A DNA stretch of 64,000 nt from CBDAPI01 sp965248635 (GTDB lineage Bacteria; Acidobacteriota; UBA6911; RPQK01; CBDAPI01). Of this stretch, positions 32,631 through 41,376 are shown piece by piece (the stretch's first letter is position 1; the number at the start of each line of letters is the position of its first letter). Below the pieces are notes generated by a model. It did not search any database. It had not been told where the DNA came from and saw only the letters and a program-made list of their open reading frames with translations. The position numbers were made by a program, and so were the translations under genes. Where the stretch lies: assembly GCA_965248635.1 (NCBI GenBank), contig OZ252114.1, positions 3,224,001-3,288,000 on the forward strand, in the 5' to 3' direction.

Positions 32631-35372
32631 TCACCCCGACACCGGGATCGGGTCGAGGCGAATGATGCCGTGGTCGGGTTCGCGGAGGTTCTCCCGGGCC
32701 CACTCCAGGACCTCATCCTCCTGGCTGAAGAGGATGACCTGTCTTTCCTCACTGAGGGCAAGGAGTGTGTCCAGGATGGCGCGAGTCCGGGTGGAGTCGC
32801 TCTGGACCGTCACATCGTCGAGGATCAGGGGGCAGGTTTCTTCCGGTTGAGTCAGGTACTTGACGAGCGCCACCCGGAGGAGCAGGTAGATCTGCTCTGC
32901 GGTTCCGCGGGAAAGTTGTGTCGCCGCCCGCCACTCTCCCGACTTCTCTTTGACTTTGATCACCAGGTTCTTCGGGTCCACTCGAGCATCCTCATAGCGG
33001 CCTGCGGTGATTTTCGGCAGCCACTCGCGGATCACATCCGACAACTGAGGGGCCACGGTTCGGTGAACCTCCTCCTGGGCTTTCGCCAGGAACTCGGAGG
33101 TGGTCTCTAGAACCTCGTCCAGCCGCGTGACCCGTCCCAGCTCCGATCGCGCATTTTCGAGGGCCTCGTCGGCCTCTGCGACGGGGACCATCGAGCTCTC
33201 TCTCTCGGAGAGTCGAGTACGAAGCCGCGTCAAGTTCTTCTCCAGCTCCCTCTCCTGGCCCCTGGCGGACTCCAGCTCCGAAGGAGCCTGGTCAAGATCA
33301 ACCGCGTCCGTTTCGTGATCATCAATCCCAGCACTTCTGGTTTGGGTTCGCTGCTCCAGCTCGAGGACGTAACTCTCGAGTTCCTGCAGGGATCGTCCAT
33401 CCAGAAGGCTCTTCAACTGAGACCGGTCTTTGATTTCCTTCTCCCACACTTGAGTCTTTTGTTGCTTCCTCTCCAGCCAGGCCTCCAGCTCGGGAACCAG
33501 GGACTCTTCTTCCCCACTCACCCCACACTTCTTGGCTGCTACCTCGACAAGCTCACCTGCTTGCTGTCTCTTGAGTTCAGAATCCCGAGCCCTCTCTTCC
33601 TGACTCAGGGCCCGGGTTAGAGACTCCTGCAGCGTTTTTCGCTGGCGGCGAATTCCGCACGCCTTCTGATACTCCTCAACTGACTGCGACAAATCCTCCT
33701 CAGTCTTGATCCCCTTGCCTGTCAGCAGTTCGTCCAGACGGCTTCTCCCCCTTTCGTATTGTTGCTGACGCACCTTTGTGCCCGATCTCCATTTCTCCAG
33801 AGCTTTCCAATCCTCAACTCCCTGCTCCACCTCGGTTGCTCGACTCAGAATCACTCCCGCCTCAGCTTCCAGTTCGAGAGCTGCGAGGGTTTCTCTGGCG
33901 GCCGTCTGGGCACGTTCCCATTCCCCCAGCTTGAACCTCGACTCTCCCAGCTCGTCGTTGACTTCTCTCAGTCGTTCGTAGTGAATCGGGATCTCCCGGG
34001 CGGTACTCCGAAAGACCGGAAGCGCAATCAGAGCCAGTCCCACAGCCAGGAGCACGAATCCGGTCCAGGCAAACTGGAGAACCAGAAAGATCATCCCCAC
34101 CACCAGGAGCGCAGTGCTTCCCACCGCCAGTTTTTTGAAGCGGGACTGTGTCGAGCGCAGCTTCGTAATCCGCGTATCCAGCGAGGCGCGGAGGCTCCCC
34201 AACTCAGGATCAACAGCAGGTCGTCGTGTCGAGATGGTCTGGGCCAGCCTCCTGAGCTCTTCGGGGTCCAGATCGGGGCTGAAGATAGCACCTTCAGAAG
34301 ACGGTTTCTCTCGTTCGTGATCTTCGAGAAGCTGCCGGCTGACCTCGTGTTCCTGGGCAGCTCTTGTCAGTTCTGGATCCACTTCGAGATCTCCGCCCGG
34401 GACCCCTGGTAGATTGACCAGCTCCTGCTCGAGCGCTGCGGATCCCGGGTTGGGGAACACAGCGACTGCGGGGCGGTTCTTCCAGGACGCAACAGCCTCG
34501 GTTACTTCCTGCATCAGCTCCTGCTGATCTGTGGGATCGAGTGGGGGCTCGTGAGGGTAGATCTCCGCCAACTCAGTGGCTTGTTTCAGCCGCGTCCTGC
34601 CGGCCCGAGCGTCAGCCCGTTCCACTGCCGCCCCGAGCAGCCGACACCTGGCTGCCACTTTCTCCGTCTCAGAGGCGAGCTCCACCTTCTGGCCGAGCAG
34701 CCGGTCGTAATCCTGGCGCTTCGCCCTGGCCTCCTCGAACGCCTGCTCCGCCGAATCTAATCCCATTATCGCCAGTCGCAAAGGCCTGCGACTGTTCGTG
34801 CGCGTGGTACCAAGATGCTCCCTGCGGAAGTTCTTGAGGATCTCGAGTGCCTTGGCGGCGGTACCCTCCGTTCCAAAGGTGTCGGCTGCCCGCTGCAGGT
34901 CCTCCTGGAGAGCCTCAGGGTGATCGAGTACTTGCAGGAGTTGCCCCTGGCCCACGCAGGCCACTGCTGGAAAAGTGTCCCGATTCAGTCCCAGCCACAT
35001 CGACCCGTCAGGCGACCCGCCATAGAGAATCTCGTTCACGTATTCCCGACCGAGTAACACATCGTCAGCTTGACCGGTGTGAGAGTCCAGGTCATGGGTC
35101 AACTGGACTCGTCTGCCGTCTGCAAGGCTGAGCACGAGGCTCACTCGCCAGTTCTCAGCTTCCCAGGGACGATGACGTTGTTCGAAGTCCTTTTCGGCAC
35201 CTCGCTTGCCGGGTCCCCTCCGGAGACCGCAGAGGCCGGCGAAGAGGGCGGCGTGCCAGTTCGACTTCCCTGTCTCATTGGGCCCCCAGATAACGGTCAT
35301 GCCCTCGGAAAAGGCGAGTTCCTCGTCCTGGAAGGGACCAAAGGAGAGGCTCTGGAGTCGCTCAAACCACAC
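32631..35372 (-). CDS. SbcC/YhaN-like ATPase with coiled coils and central membrane segments
   Basis: The start chosen is GTG 35372 (protein begins with W-F-E-R-L), because GGAGGT lies eight bases upstream; it overlaps the preceding stop by 11 bp. About 913 residues. Walker A 'WGPNETGKSN' is near residue 30, the signature 'LSRGTAEQ' and Walker B 'CPLILDDVTV' near the C-terminus, with long coiled coils between: the SMC/SbcC plan of DNA-end processing ATPases. Two adjacent hydrophobic helices lie in the middle ('LLVVGMIFLVLQF', 'FVLLAVGLALIALPVF'), as in B. subtilis YhaN-type proteins, so the coiled coil may be membrane-anchored. It is coupled to an SbcD-like nuclease. Role: DNA repair or double-strand break processing, inferred. 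Confidence 0.87.
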   Translation of the reverse strand: MWFERLQSLSFGPFQDEELAFSEGMTVIWGPNETGKSNWHAALFAGLCGLRRGPGKRGAEKDFEQRHRPWEAENWRVSLVLSLADGRRVQLTHDLDSHTGQADDVLLGREYVNEILYGGSPDGSMWLGLNRDTFPAVACVGQGQLLQVLDHPEALQEDLQRAADTFGTEGTAAKALEILKNFRREHLGTTRTNSRRPLRLAIMGLDSAEQAFEEARAKRQDYDRLLGQKVELASETEKVAARCRLLGAAVERADARAGRTRLKQATELAEIYPHEPPLDPTDQQELMQEVTEAVASWKNRPAVAVFPNPGSAALEQELVNLPGVPGGDLEVDPELTRAAQEHEVSRQLLEDHEREKPSSEGAIFSPDLDPEELRRLAQTISTRRPAVDPELGSLRASLDTRITKLRSTQSRFKKLAVGSTALLVVGMIFLVLQFAWTGFVLLAVGLALIALPVFRSTAREIPIHYERLREVNDELGESRFKLGEWERAQTAARETLAALELEAEAGVILSRATEVEQGVEDWKALEKWRSGTKVRQQQYERGRSRLDELLTGKGIKTEEDLSQSVEEYQKACGIRRQRKTLQESLTRALSQEERARDSELKRQQAGELVEVAAKKCGVSGEEESLVPELEAWLERKQQKTQVWEKEIKDRSQLKSLLDGRSLQELESYVLELEQRTQTRSAGIDDHETDAVDLDQAPSELESARGQERELEKNLTRLRTRLSERESSMVPVAEADEALENARSELGRVTRLDEVLETTSEFLAKAQEEVHRTVAPQLSDVIREWLPKITAGRYEDARVDPKNLVIKVKEKSGEWRAATQLSRGTAEQIYLLLRVALVKYLTQPEETCPLILDDVTVQSDSTRTRAILDTLLALSEERQVILFSQEDEVLEWARENLREPDHGIIRLDPIPVSG

Positions 35373-36492
35373 CCAGGAACACCTCCAGATCTGTGCGACC
35401 GTCCAGGGCACGGAGCCCGGTGATCAGGACACGTTGCCGGGTTTCCTCATCCAGATCGGAGTTCTGGACGTTGAGCACGAACTGGCCCCGGACAGTGGGC
35501 TCCCGGCTGATTCTCTCAAAGTCGTAGGCGATCTTCAGGTCGCCGGGTCGCACCACGCAGGCATCCAATGGGGTGTCCAGGTCCTTGAAGTCCGCCATAC
35601 CGAGATCGACCTGGGGAGGGATTTCGCCCTCCAGAGTGACGCGTGCAAAGCCTGAGTGACTGCTCAGAGCCTCCAGAACACTTTCGCGAATGGATTGCCC
35701 GCTCTCGACTCCGGTGACGTCGACACTCAAGTCGTGAAACCTGGTCTCCGTGACCGGGATCCATTGGCGATCCAGCACGCCGTCCTCGCTCACTTCGACC
35801 AGAACGGCGCCGCCTGACCCTTTCTCCCCGAAGGACAACGGATGAGGATTCCCGGGATAGGTGTGGTCGTCGCCCTGGACGCGAAGGTGGTAATGCCCCA
35901 CGAAGCCGTGATCAAAGCCGGCCCTTCGAATGTCAGCTGCATGGAAGGGGGCATGGGTAGTTTGCGAACGCTTAAGGTGCTCGCCGAAGCGGGATTCGGA
36001 TCCATGAAACAGGGCCAGGTTCACACCTCCGCGATCCACTTGAAACTCCTGCAGAAGATTTCTGGACTCGGCCGGCTGGAGATGGGCAATTCCCCAGATG
36101 GTGAGACCGTCGTCCATGACTTCGGGCTCGAAATTGCTCGCCGCAAAGATCCGAACATTGGGGCTCCAATCTGCGGTTCGATAGATGCTGGAGAGTGCCA
36201 GCCAATCGTGATTTCCGGGTGCCACCAGCACAGGGGTTGGATGGAGGTCGGCGAAGGTCTTCCTGATCAAGCCGGATGTGTCGGGAGAGTAGAGTTGCTG
36301 CTCGTACAGATCTCCCGCGCAAAGCAGTGCGTCGACCTTCTGTTCCCTGGCCAGGTTGGCGATGTTGGCCAGGGCATCCCGCAGGCCGTTACGGAGCTTG
36401 CGGGCGGCCTCCGGCTTCTCTCTCAACCAGGCAAAAGCCCGGTCCAGATGCAGATCGGCAAAGAGGAGGAATCGCGCTGTTGAATTGGCCAT
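35362..36492 (-). CDS. SbcD/YhaO-like metallophosphoesterase (DNA nuclease)
   Basis: A calcineurin-like phosphoesterase of about 376 residues. The metal motifs are complete: 'FADLHLD' (D-x-H), 'CAGDLYEQ' (G-D), 'APGNHDW' (G-N-H-D), 'LALFHGSE' and 'GFVGHYHLR' (G-H-x-H). These are the signatures of Mre11/SbcD nucleases. The start ATG 36492 is favoured over TTG 36507, though neither has a strong ribosome site. It is followed, with an 11-bp overlap, by a SbcC/YhaN-like ATPase, so the two should form a complex acting on DNA ends. The C-terminal capping part is degenerate compared with SbcD. Confidence 0.9.
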   Translation of the reverse strand: MANSTARFLLFADLHLDRAFAWLREKPEAARKLRNGLRDALANIANLAREQKVDALLCAGDLYEQQLYSPDTSGLIRKTFADLHPTPVLVAPGNHDWLALSSIYRTADWSPNVRIFAASNFEPEVMDDGLTIWGIAHLQPAESRNLLQEFQVDRGGVNLALFHGSESRFGEHLKRSQTTHAPFHAADIRRAGFDHGFVGHYHLRVQGDDHTYPGNPHPLSFGEKGSGGAVLVEVSEDGVLDRQWIPVTETRFHDLSVDVTGVESGQSIRESVLEALSSHSGFARVTLEGEIPPQVDLGMADFKDLDTPLDACVVRPGDLKIAYDFERISREPTVRGQFVLNVQNSDLDEETRQRVLITGLRALDGRTDLEVFLGVV

Positions 36493-36557
36493 TGTCCCGG
36501 ACCCCAATTCTAACGCTTGATGCTGAACAGGACCTGAGGAGGTAGCCTGCTGCGTTA

Positions 36558-36578
36558 GGCACGCCAGATTGGCGTGCC
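36558..36578. repeat. REP-like hairpin in the divergent spacer
   Basis: GGCACGCCA-GAT-TGGCGTGCC: exact 9-base arms with a 3-base loop, flanked by GTTA and CTAC. Intergenic hairpins of this form are often dispersed repeats. It lies between the nuclease gene (minus) and the hypothetical gene at 36703 (plus). Confidence 0.5.
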
Positions 36579-36612
36579 CTACGACGTGTTCCAGCAGGGG
36601 TCGGCCCCCTGA

Positions 36613-36626
36613 CGAACGGCCGTTCG
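36613..36626. promoter_or_regulatory. 14-bp perfect palindrome in the divergent promoter region
   Basis: CGAACGGCCGTTCG is self-complementary over 14 bases, 77 bases upstream of the gene at 36703. The spacing and symmetry fit an operator for a dimeric regulator. No loop is possible, so it is not a terminator. Confidence 0.35.
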
Positions 36627-36702
36627 CGTTTTTCCGGGGCTGCGGCGTTATAGAACACAGAGCAACCTGAACCGGACCCGTCGACAGCAGGAGGATAGAG
36701 GC

Positions 36703-37353
36703 GTGAAGAAGTCAAAACGTACCAGCCAGAAGAGCGAGGAGGAGCAACGAAGAGAACGGATCGAGGCGCTCAAGGAGGAGGCCAGGTCCCTGTCGGACAG
36801 GAAAATGACGAACTTTGTCTCTCCTCATTGCTCGCCGGAAATCGAGGAGTCCTTCTGGCAGCACGTCGTCTCCTTCGAGAGAAGAGCCCAGGGCAAGGAC
36901 GGTACCTCGATCCAGTCTGTGGCAGAAGAGCTGATTCACTCCTCCTTCGACCTGCCTCCGCAGGAGCAGCTCAACGACCGACAACTGAAAGAGAGACTCT
37001 GGAAGGTCATTCAAGCTCTGGCCGATCGCCGCTACTACCTCTACAGCACCGACCATCTGAGCAACCGGGAACTCTATAGGAGACTCTGGCTGGAGGAGCT
37101 TCGCGAGGACTATGTTCCCATGCAGGACTCACAATCGGCCTTTGTCATCGACTTCATTAGCTCGGGAAGTGAACAGGATATTCACGATTACCTGAAGTAC
37201 TTCGCCGATCCGCTCGCCCGCCAGGGGTGGAAAAGAGAATTTCCGGAGTGTGATGTCCCGGAACCCCAAGATCCGCCCTACGACCGGGACCGGTTTCTCC
37301 CCAGGGCTCCCTGGGACAAGCGGGAGGAGCCGCGGGTGGTGGCTCTGAACTGA
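36703..37353 (+). CDS. Conserved-looking hypothetical protein (216 aa)
   Basis: Start GTG 36703, with CAGGAGGATAGAG directly upstream. The protein is soluble and highly charged: a Lys/Arg/Glu-rich helical start (residues 1-35) and a helical body with 'QLNDRQLKERLWKVIQALADRRYYLYSTDHLSNRELY' (about 85-130, a helix-turn-helix-like spacing), then 'SGSEQDIHDYLKYFADP' and a Pro/Asp-rich tail. I do not recognise the family. It is transcribed divergently from the SbcD/SbcC-like pair; coding character (good ribosome site, regular composition) makes it a real gene. Confidence 0.7.
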   Translation: MKKSKRTSQKSEEEQRRERIEALKEEARSLSDRKMTNFVSPHCSPEIEESFWQHVVSFERRAQGKDGTSIQSVAEELIHSSFDLPPQEQLNDRQLKERLWKVIQALADRRYYLYSTDHLSNRELYRRLWLEELREDYVPMQDSQSAFVIDFISSGSEQDIHDYLKYFADPLARQGWKREFPECDVPEPQDPPYDRDRFLPRAPWDKREEPRVVALN

Positions 37354-37812
37354 GAGATACGTTATGCACGACGCACCTGCAACCCTTTCTCCGCGTCGCA
37401 GACGCAGGCCGTATCCACAAGCCTGAGATGTTCCATCAACTCCGGGGTTTGCATGTTGCAGGAAGCGTAGCGTTGTCGCCTCCTGGTTGGAAGGGGGAGG
37501 GTTGGGGGTCAACTGCCAACGGGCAAAAAAATGAACGGTTGTGATCTCGGACACAGTCGCCTTGATGTTTCGGACGTATAAAGTGAAACAGGACTGACAC
37601 CAGCGAACGGTCCTGAGAGTTGGTTTAGCTAAGACACCTCCTGAGTCACGTTCAGCCAACTCATTGGTGGGACCCGGGGCCCCCCGGCTTCGGGTCTTCA
37701 CTCCTCCCGATCCCACATTCCACTTGAAACCAAGTTGCCACCACGACGTAAAATGTTCAGTACTGTTGAGGAAGTCACGAGAGAGAGTTCGTTCGTTTCT
37801 AGATTTTCCTGA
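37354..37812. other. Non-coding or decayed stretch
   Basis: About 460 bases between the hypothetical gene and the VWFA-domain relic. Open frames on both strands lack ribosome sites and family patterns. I see no promoter, repeat or RNA gene here. It may contain the worn N-terminal part of the relic that follows. Confidence 0.4.
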
Positions 37813-38410
37813 GGACAAGCTGGTGCCTCCCAGCCCGAAGCTGTCGAAGAGATCAGAAACAATGGGATCTATGTCTCCAAGCGACTCAACCTTAAACCAG
37901 GGCTCTATCAACTCCGAGTCGGAGTTCGCGACAAAGGGACCGAGCAGCTAGGGACTTCCGTCGCCTGGATTGAAGTCCCCAGAATGCCCAAAAAGAAGGT
38001 GGTGCTCAGCAGCATCATGCTGGCTGACCGGTCTACCGAGCCGGACGCCCTGTCGCGAACACCCCCGGGGGAGGAACCGGCCGGTGCCCAGTTCAGGAAG
38101 GGTCTGCGGTTCTATCGCCGCGGGGACGCCTTCACCTACTTCCTGGTCGTCTATCCCGCCTGGAAGGCAGGCCTCGAATCGAAACTCCAGATCAAGACCG
38201 AATTTCTCCTTGACGGCGAGCCAATCGCACCCGCCCCCTACCGGCCGCTGACGGCCCGCCTGCTGGGCCAGAATGAGAAGGGGACCATCGTTGGGGGGCG
38301 AGATCGAACTCTCCGGCGCGCAACCGGGCATCTACGAGCTGCTGGTCTCGGTCAAAGATCCAGACGCAGACCGCACGGTCCAGCGCTCAACGATTTTCGG
38401 GATCGACTAG
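37813..38410 (+). pseudogene. C-terminal relic of a VWFA-related Acidobacterial domain protein
   Basis: The frame from 37813 (after a TGA) reads 'GIYVSKRLNLKPGLYQLRV', 'VRDKGTEQLGTSVAWIEVP', 'KKKVVLSSIMLADR' and 'LVVYPAWKAGLESKLQIKT', which is the C-terminal part of VWFA-related proteins of Acidobacteria (beta domain after the VWFA fold). At a run of six G (38293-38298) the frame breaks; the next frame continues correctly with 'GGEIELSGAQPGIYELLVSV' to TAG 38410. The VWFA domain itself is missing. So this is 5'-truncated and frameshifted. It abuts MITE-like repeats, which may mark the rearrangement. Confidence 0.7.
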
Positions 38411-38411
38411 T

Positions 38412-38440
38412 TCGGCGTGAACTTTCCGAGCTGCACTAGC
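38412..38440 (-). repeat. Degenerate right end of a MITE-like element
   Basis: GGCGTGAACTTTCCGAG and CTGCACTAGC resemble the right terminal repeat of the element at 43221-43383 (GCGTGAACTTCCGGGAC, AATGCACTA). It lies directly against the left end of another copy (38441), so two element ends are back to back. Confidence 0.5.
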
Positions 38441-38540
38441 TAGTGTACTGTCCGGGAAGTTCGCGATGTTAATTCGGGATGGATTTTCGTCGTCAGTGAG
38501 GCGCGTGACGCAGGAATGCCGGGAGTCTTTCGAGGTAGCC
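38441..38540 (+). repeat. MITE-like element, truncated copy
   Basis: The left terminal repeat TAGTGTACTGTCCGGGAAGT and about 100 bases of body match the copy at 43221 closely (shared TTAATTCGGGATGGATTTTC, GGGAGTCTTTCGAGG). After about 38540 the similarity ends and no right end follows. Short frames crossing the element are shadows of the repeat. Confidence 0.7.
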
Positions 38541-38627
38541 CAAAATGCGATGAGAGAAAAACAGACCATGGACAATCGAGAACTCGCCTCGTTCTTCACA
38601 ATCAGAAAATTCTCCTTCTGTTCCTAA

Positions 38628-39233
38628 CTATCCCCCCATTTGCCATGTCTTGATGGCGTCGATGGGGTGGAGCAGCATGACGATGTTCAGGGTCAGGCTG
38701 TCACGAATGGTCAACAGTAACACGGCTTCAATCCCCAGAAAAGCTGCCGCAGAGACCCACGCCGCCAGCCACATGGCCGCGGTGTAGCCCAGAGCGAAAG
38801 CGCCGATGTCGGCGACCGAATTTAAGACGCTGTCGCCGTAGTAGTTCAGGGCAATCGTCGACTCCCGGTAGGACTCGATGACGAAGTTCGTGTTCTCGAA
38901 GACCTCCCAGAGTGCTTCGAAGAGGATCGCCATAAGCAGCCGGGCCGCCGGCCAGCGGGATCGAAAGACCAACCACAGAAGCGCGTAGACCAGTACCCCG
39001 TGCTGCATGTGGGTGAAGCTGTAGGGGTCCAGCAGGTGCTGCGAGTTGTGCATGCTCCAGATGTCCCAGGACCAGGGACTCAGCTCACCACCCGAGCACC
39101 AGAGTCCGCGGCCCATGGAGCACAGGGACAGCGCCGTCACCAGAATGACGCCCAGGGTTGCAGCCACGCTTCCGCGAGTCCAGCTGGAGGGAAGAGGAGA
39201 TTCGGTCGGCGGGTTCTTCAGGCTGCTGCTCAC
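38628..39233 (-). CDS. DUF2585 family membrane protein
   Basis: A 201-residue protein with about five transmembrane segments. The start GTG 39233 is close behind GGAGGT. The segment with conserved polar residues within the membrane, 'WSMHNSQHLLDPYSFTHMQHGVLVY' and 'EALWEVFENTNFVIESYRE', has the His and Glu/Asn pattern of the DUF2585 family (intramembrane H-x-x-H and E-x-x-W-E-x-x-E-N). Its function is unknown; the conserved His/Glu cluster suggests a metal-dependent membrane enzyme. It stands alone between repeats and the FNR relic. Confidence 0.82.
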   Translation of the reverse strand: MSSSLKNPPTESPLPSSWTRGSVAATLGVILVTALSLCSMGRGLWCSGGELSPWSWDIWSMHNSQHLLDPYSFTHMQHGVLVYALLWLVFRSRWPAARLLMAILFEALWEVFENTNFVIESYRESTIALNYYGDSVLNSVADIGAFALGYTAAMWLAAWVSAAAFLGIEAVLLLTIRDSLTLNIVMLLHPIDAIKTWQMGG

Positions 39234-39678
39234 ACCTCCAGTTTCCAGTTCTCCCTCTCCATACGGACCTCCAGTCGTTGTGGCTTGTGCTCGGTATCAT
39301 AAAGGATTGTCCCGGGATCATCGCCCTGCAAACTGCCACTTCTTGGCGATCGAAGCATCTTTTAAGGTAACGGCCGCCCGCATTTCGGGGCGAGACCAGG
39401 GGGGGTGAGGGATGAGAAGAAGTATCAGCAGGATTCTCAGGTGGGTGTTCAGCGGAGCGCGTGACACCATGATCGAGGATCAGATCAGAAAAAACGCAAA
39501 AGCGCTTGAGCAGAAGCGCTTGAGATGAAGCGCCACGCCGCCGGTTCCATTCCCGCTTAGCCATGCGGGACGACCTCGCCGACTGTGGCGCTGGAGCGGC
39601 GTAAGGGATCGAAAACATTCCGGCAGCAGTGGTCATTGTGGCCCACGACAATGCAAGTCTGCACCTGGAACGGGATAT
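39234..39678. other. Non-coding region with short direct repeats
   Basis: About 445 bases without a credible gene. AGCGCTTGAG occurs twice (39501-39510 and 39514-39523) and AGCGCC follows at 39529, giving three AGCGC units with 13-15 base spacing. These might be binding sites or slippage products. Nothing else stands out. Confidence 0.35.
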
Positions 39679-40091
39679 TCACCAGTACCGTTCAATGTGT
39701 AGATTGCCGGCTTCCTTCCTGGAGTGGAGACCAAACCCCATCCCTTCGAAACGTTGCTGCACGTCTTTGACCATTTCCGGGTGCCCGCAAACAAAAGTCG
39801 AGGGGTCAACTCACCGGATCGAACCAGGGAGATGTAAAACTCAAGATATTCGTCTTGCTTGCTTGAAGAGCTGATGGAATAGGCCCGGCGAATCAGCCGC
39901 TCGGGCCGAGGCGGCTCGGTTTCCGGTTCACTGAAGGTAGCCCGTGGGCTCGAGCCCGTAAGGCCCAGGACCGTGTATTGTCCTGCCTTGAAATCGAACA
40001 GTGGACCATCCGGTCTGACCCTGACTATGATCAGGTCCGGATTCAATTCGGCCCTCTGAATTACGGTCGCATTAGAACTTTCTCCAGCCAA
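39679..40091 (-). pseudogene. Ferredoxin-NADP+ reductase with internal deletion and frameshift
   Basis: The N-terminal half is a normal FNR FAD domain: 'FDFKAGQYTVLGL' (G-Q-Y-x-x-L), 'RLIRRAYSISSSS' (the R-x-Y-S FAD motif) and 'EFYISLVRSGELTPRL'. Right after this, in another frame, comes the far C-terminus: 'TFVCGHPEMVKDV' (C-G-x-P-x-M) and 'KEAGNLHIERYW', ending at TGA 39681-39679. The NADP-binding core, about 100 residues, is missing. The in-frame reading instead ends in nonsense. So the gene is dead by deletion. Intact relatives pass electrons between ferredoxin and NADPH. Confidence 0.85.
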
Positions 40092-40231
40092 TTACTGACC
40101 TCTCTCCCTGACCTGGCGCACCCTGGCGAGTTCAACGTCTAGTAAGACTTCCAGTTTTCTCCTCTACGTTTCATCACACGACAATACCAAATCGGCCGCA
40201 GTGGAGGTTTCAGTTCCTTTGACTCGGGGAT

Positions 40232-41200
40232 CTACCTTTCAGCTGTTAGCCAATACTGGACGCTGAAATAGTCATCCGGGTCTAGCCAGGTGGCGCGAAG
40301 GAGGAAGCCGCTCTGAGCGGCCAGGTCTCGAGCTTTCCGGATCGTGTATTTGTGGCAGTTCTCCGTGTGGATCAGCTCACCTTCTGCGAAATCGACAGTT
40401 TCCCCCCTCACGAAAATCCTCTGAGCTTGTCTCGATCGTAGATAGAGTTCAATTCTCTGTCGGTCTGAGTTGTAGCGGACCTCATGGTCGAAACCGGCCG
40501 GCTCTAGATCCGCCCCAAGCTCCCGACGCATCCGCTCCAGCAGGTTCAGGTTGAAGGCTGCCGTCAACCCCGCGGCGTCATCGTAGGCCGCTTTCAGAAT
40601 CTCCGGATCTTTGACTAGATCCATTCCGATCAAGAGCGCTCCCCCTTCACCGACCAGATCGCGGACTGTTTCCAGAAAAGCATTTGCCTCGGCGTCGTTC
40701 ATGTTGCCGATTGTGGAACCTGGAAAATAAGCAATCGTACGTCGAAAAGAGGTAGACGATTCCGGCAAAACGAGGGGCGTCGAGTAATCTGCCACCAAAG
40801 GGAGCACCTGAATCCCCGGGTAATCTGCGGCCAGCTGAGAAGAGGCAGCCAGCAAGTGACGGCGGGAGATGTCGACAGGGATATAGACGGAAGGTTCTTC
40901 CAGGGCGTCCAGGAGGATTCTGGTCTTCAGGCTGCTACCGCTGCCGAACTCGATGAGCCTGATCTCGGGACCCATCCAATTCGACATCTCCTCGGCACTC
41001 TGATTCATGATCTCTAACTCAGCCCTGGTCAGGTAGTATTCAGGGAGTTCGCAGATCCGCTCGAACAGCCGCGAACCTGTGGCGTCGTAGAAATACTTGC
41101 AGTGAAGTCGCTTTGGGGTGGAGCGGAGTCCATCCAACACATCTAGCAGGAATTGATCGGCGCTGGCGGTGGCCTCCACTTGTTCCATAACTTCCACCAC
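40232..41200 (-). CDS. egtD: L-histidine N-alpha-methyltransferase (ergothioneine synthesis, EgtD-like)
   Basis: A 322-residue SAM-dependent methyltransferase of the EgtD/DUF2260 family: 'KYFYDATGSRLFERICELPEYY' near residues 34-55, SAM-binding 'LIEFGSGSSLKT', 'YIPVDISR', 'TIAYFPGSTIGNM', 'LLIGMDLVKD' and the substrate-specific 'YNSDRQRIELYL' and 'IHTENCHKYT'. It trimethylates histidine to hercynine. The partner EgtB (sulfoxide synthase), usually adjacent, is not in this window, so the pathway is incomplete here. Start GTG 41200 or ATG 41188, both without strong ribosome sites. It follows the dead FNR relic and precedes a sulfatase of the same strand. Confidence 0.93.
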   Translation of the reverse strand: MVEVMEQVEATASADQFLLDVLDGLRSTPKRLHCKYFYDATGSRLFERICELPEYYLTRAELEIMNQSAEEMSNWMGPEIRLIEFGSGSSLKTRILLDALEEPSVYIPVDISRRHLLAASSQLAADYPGIQVLPLVADYSTPLVLPESSTSFRRTIAYFPGSTIGNMNDAEANAFLETVRDLVGEGGALLIGMDLVKDPEILKAAYDDAAGLTAAFNLNLLERMRRELGADLEPAGFDHEVRYNSDRQRIELYLRSRQAQRIFVRGETVDFAEGELIHTENCHKYTIRKARDLAAQSGFLLRATWLDPDDYFSVQYWLTAER

Positions 41201-41376
41201 GGACTGCTAACCCGCCGGATCTCTGTTAGTTGCTCCGTGCCAGCCGAATCCCTGAAAACTGCCAGCGGGCCGTGGCGGGCTGCATTCCAGGCCGACTCCA
41301 GACACTGCGAATTCCTATTACCTTTCTTCTTCAGCGAATGCTGCTTCCACCGCTGGTCGGCCGGTGAGTGTCCGTG

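Noticed and set aside
37129..37911. 260-codon minus-strand frame
   Set aside because: Overlaps the hypothetical gene and non-coding DNA, no family pattern, no ribosome site.
38387..38599. Small protein frames inside the MITE-like repeats (also 43194-43376)
   Set aside because: The two products share a stretch only because the DNA is the same repeat; there is no ribosome site and the frames cross the terminal repeats.
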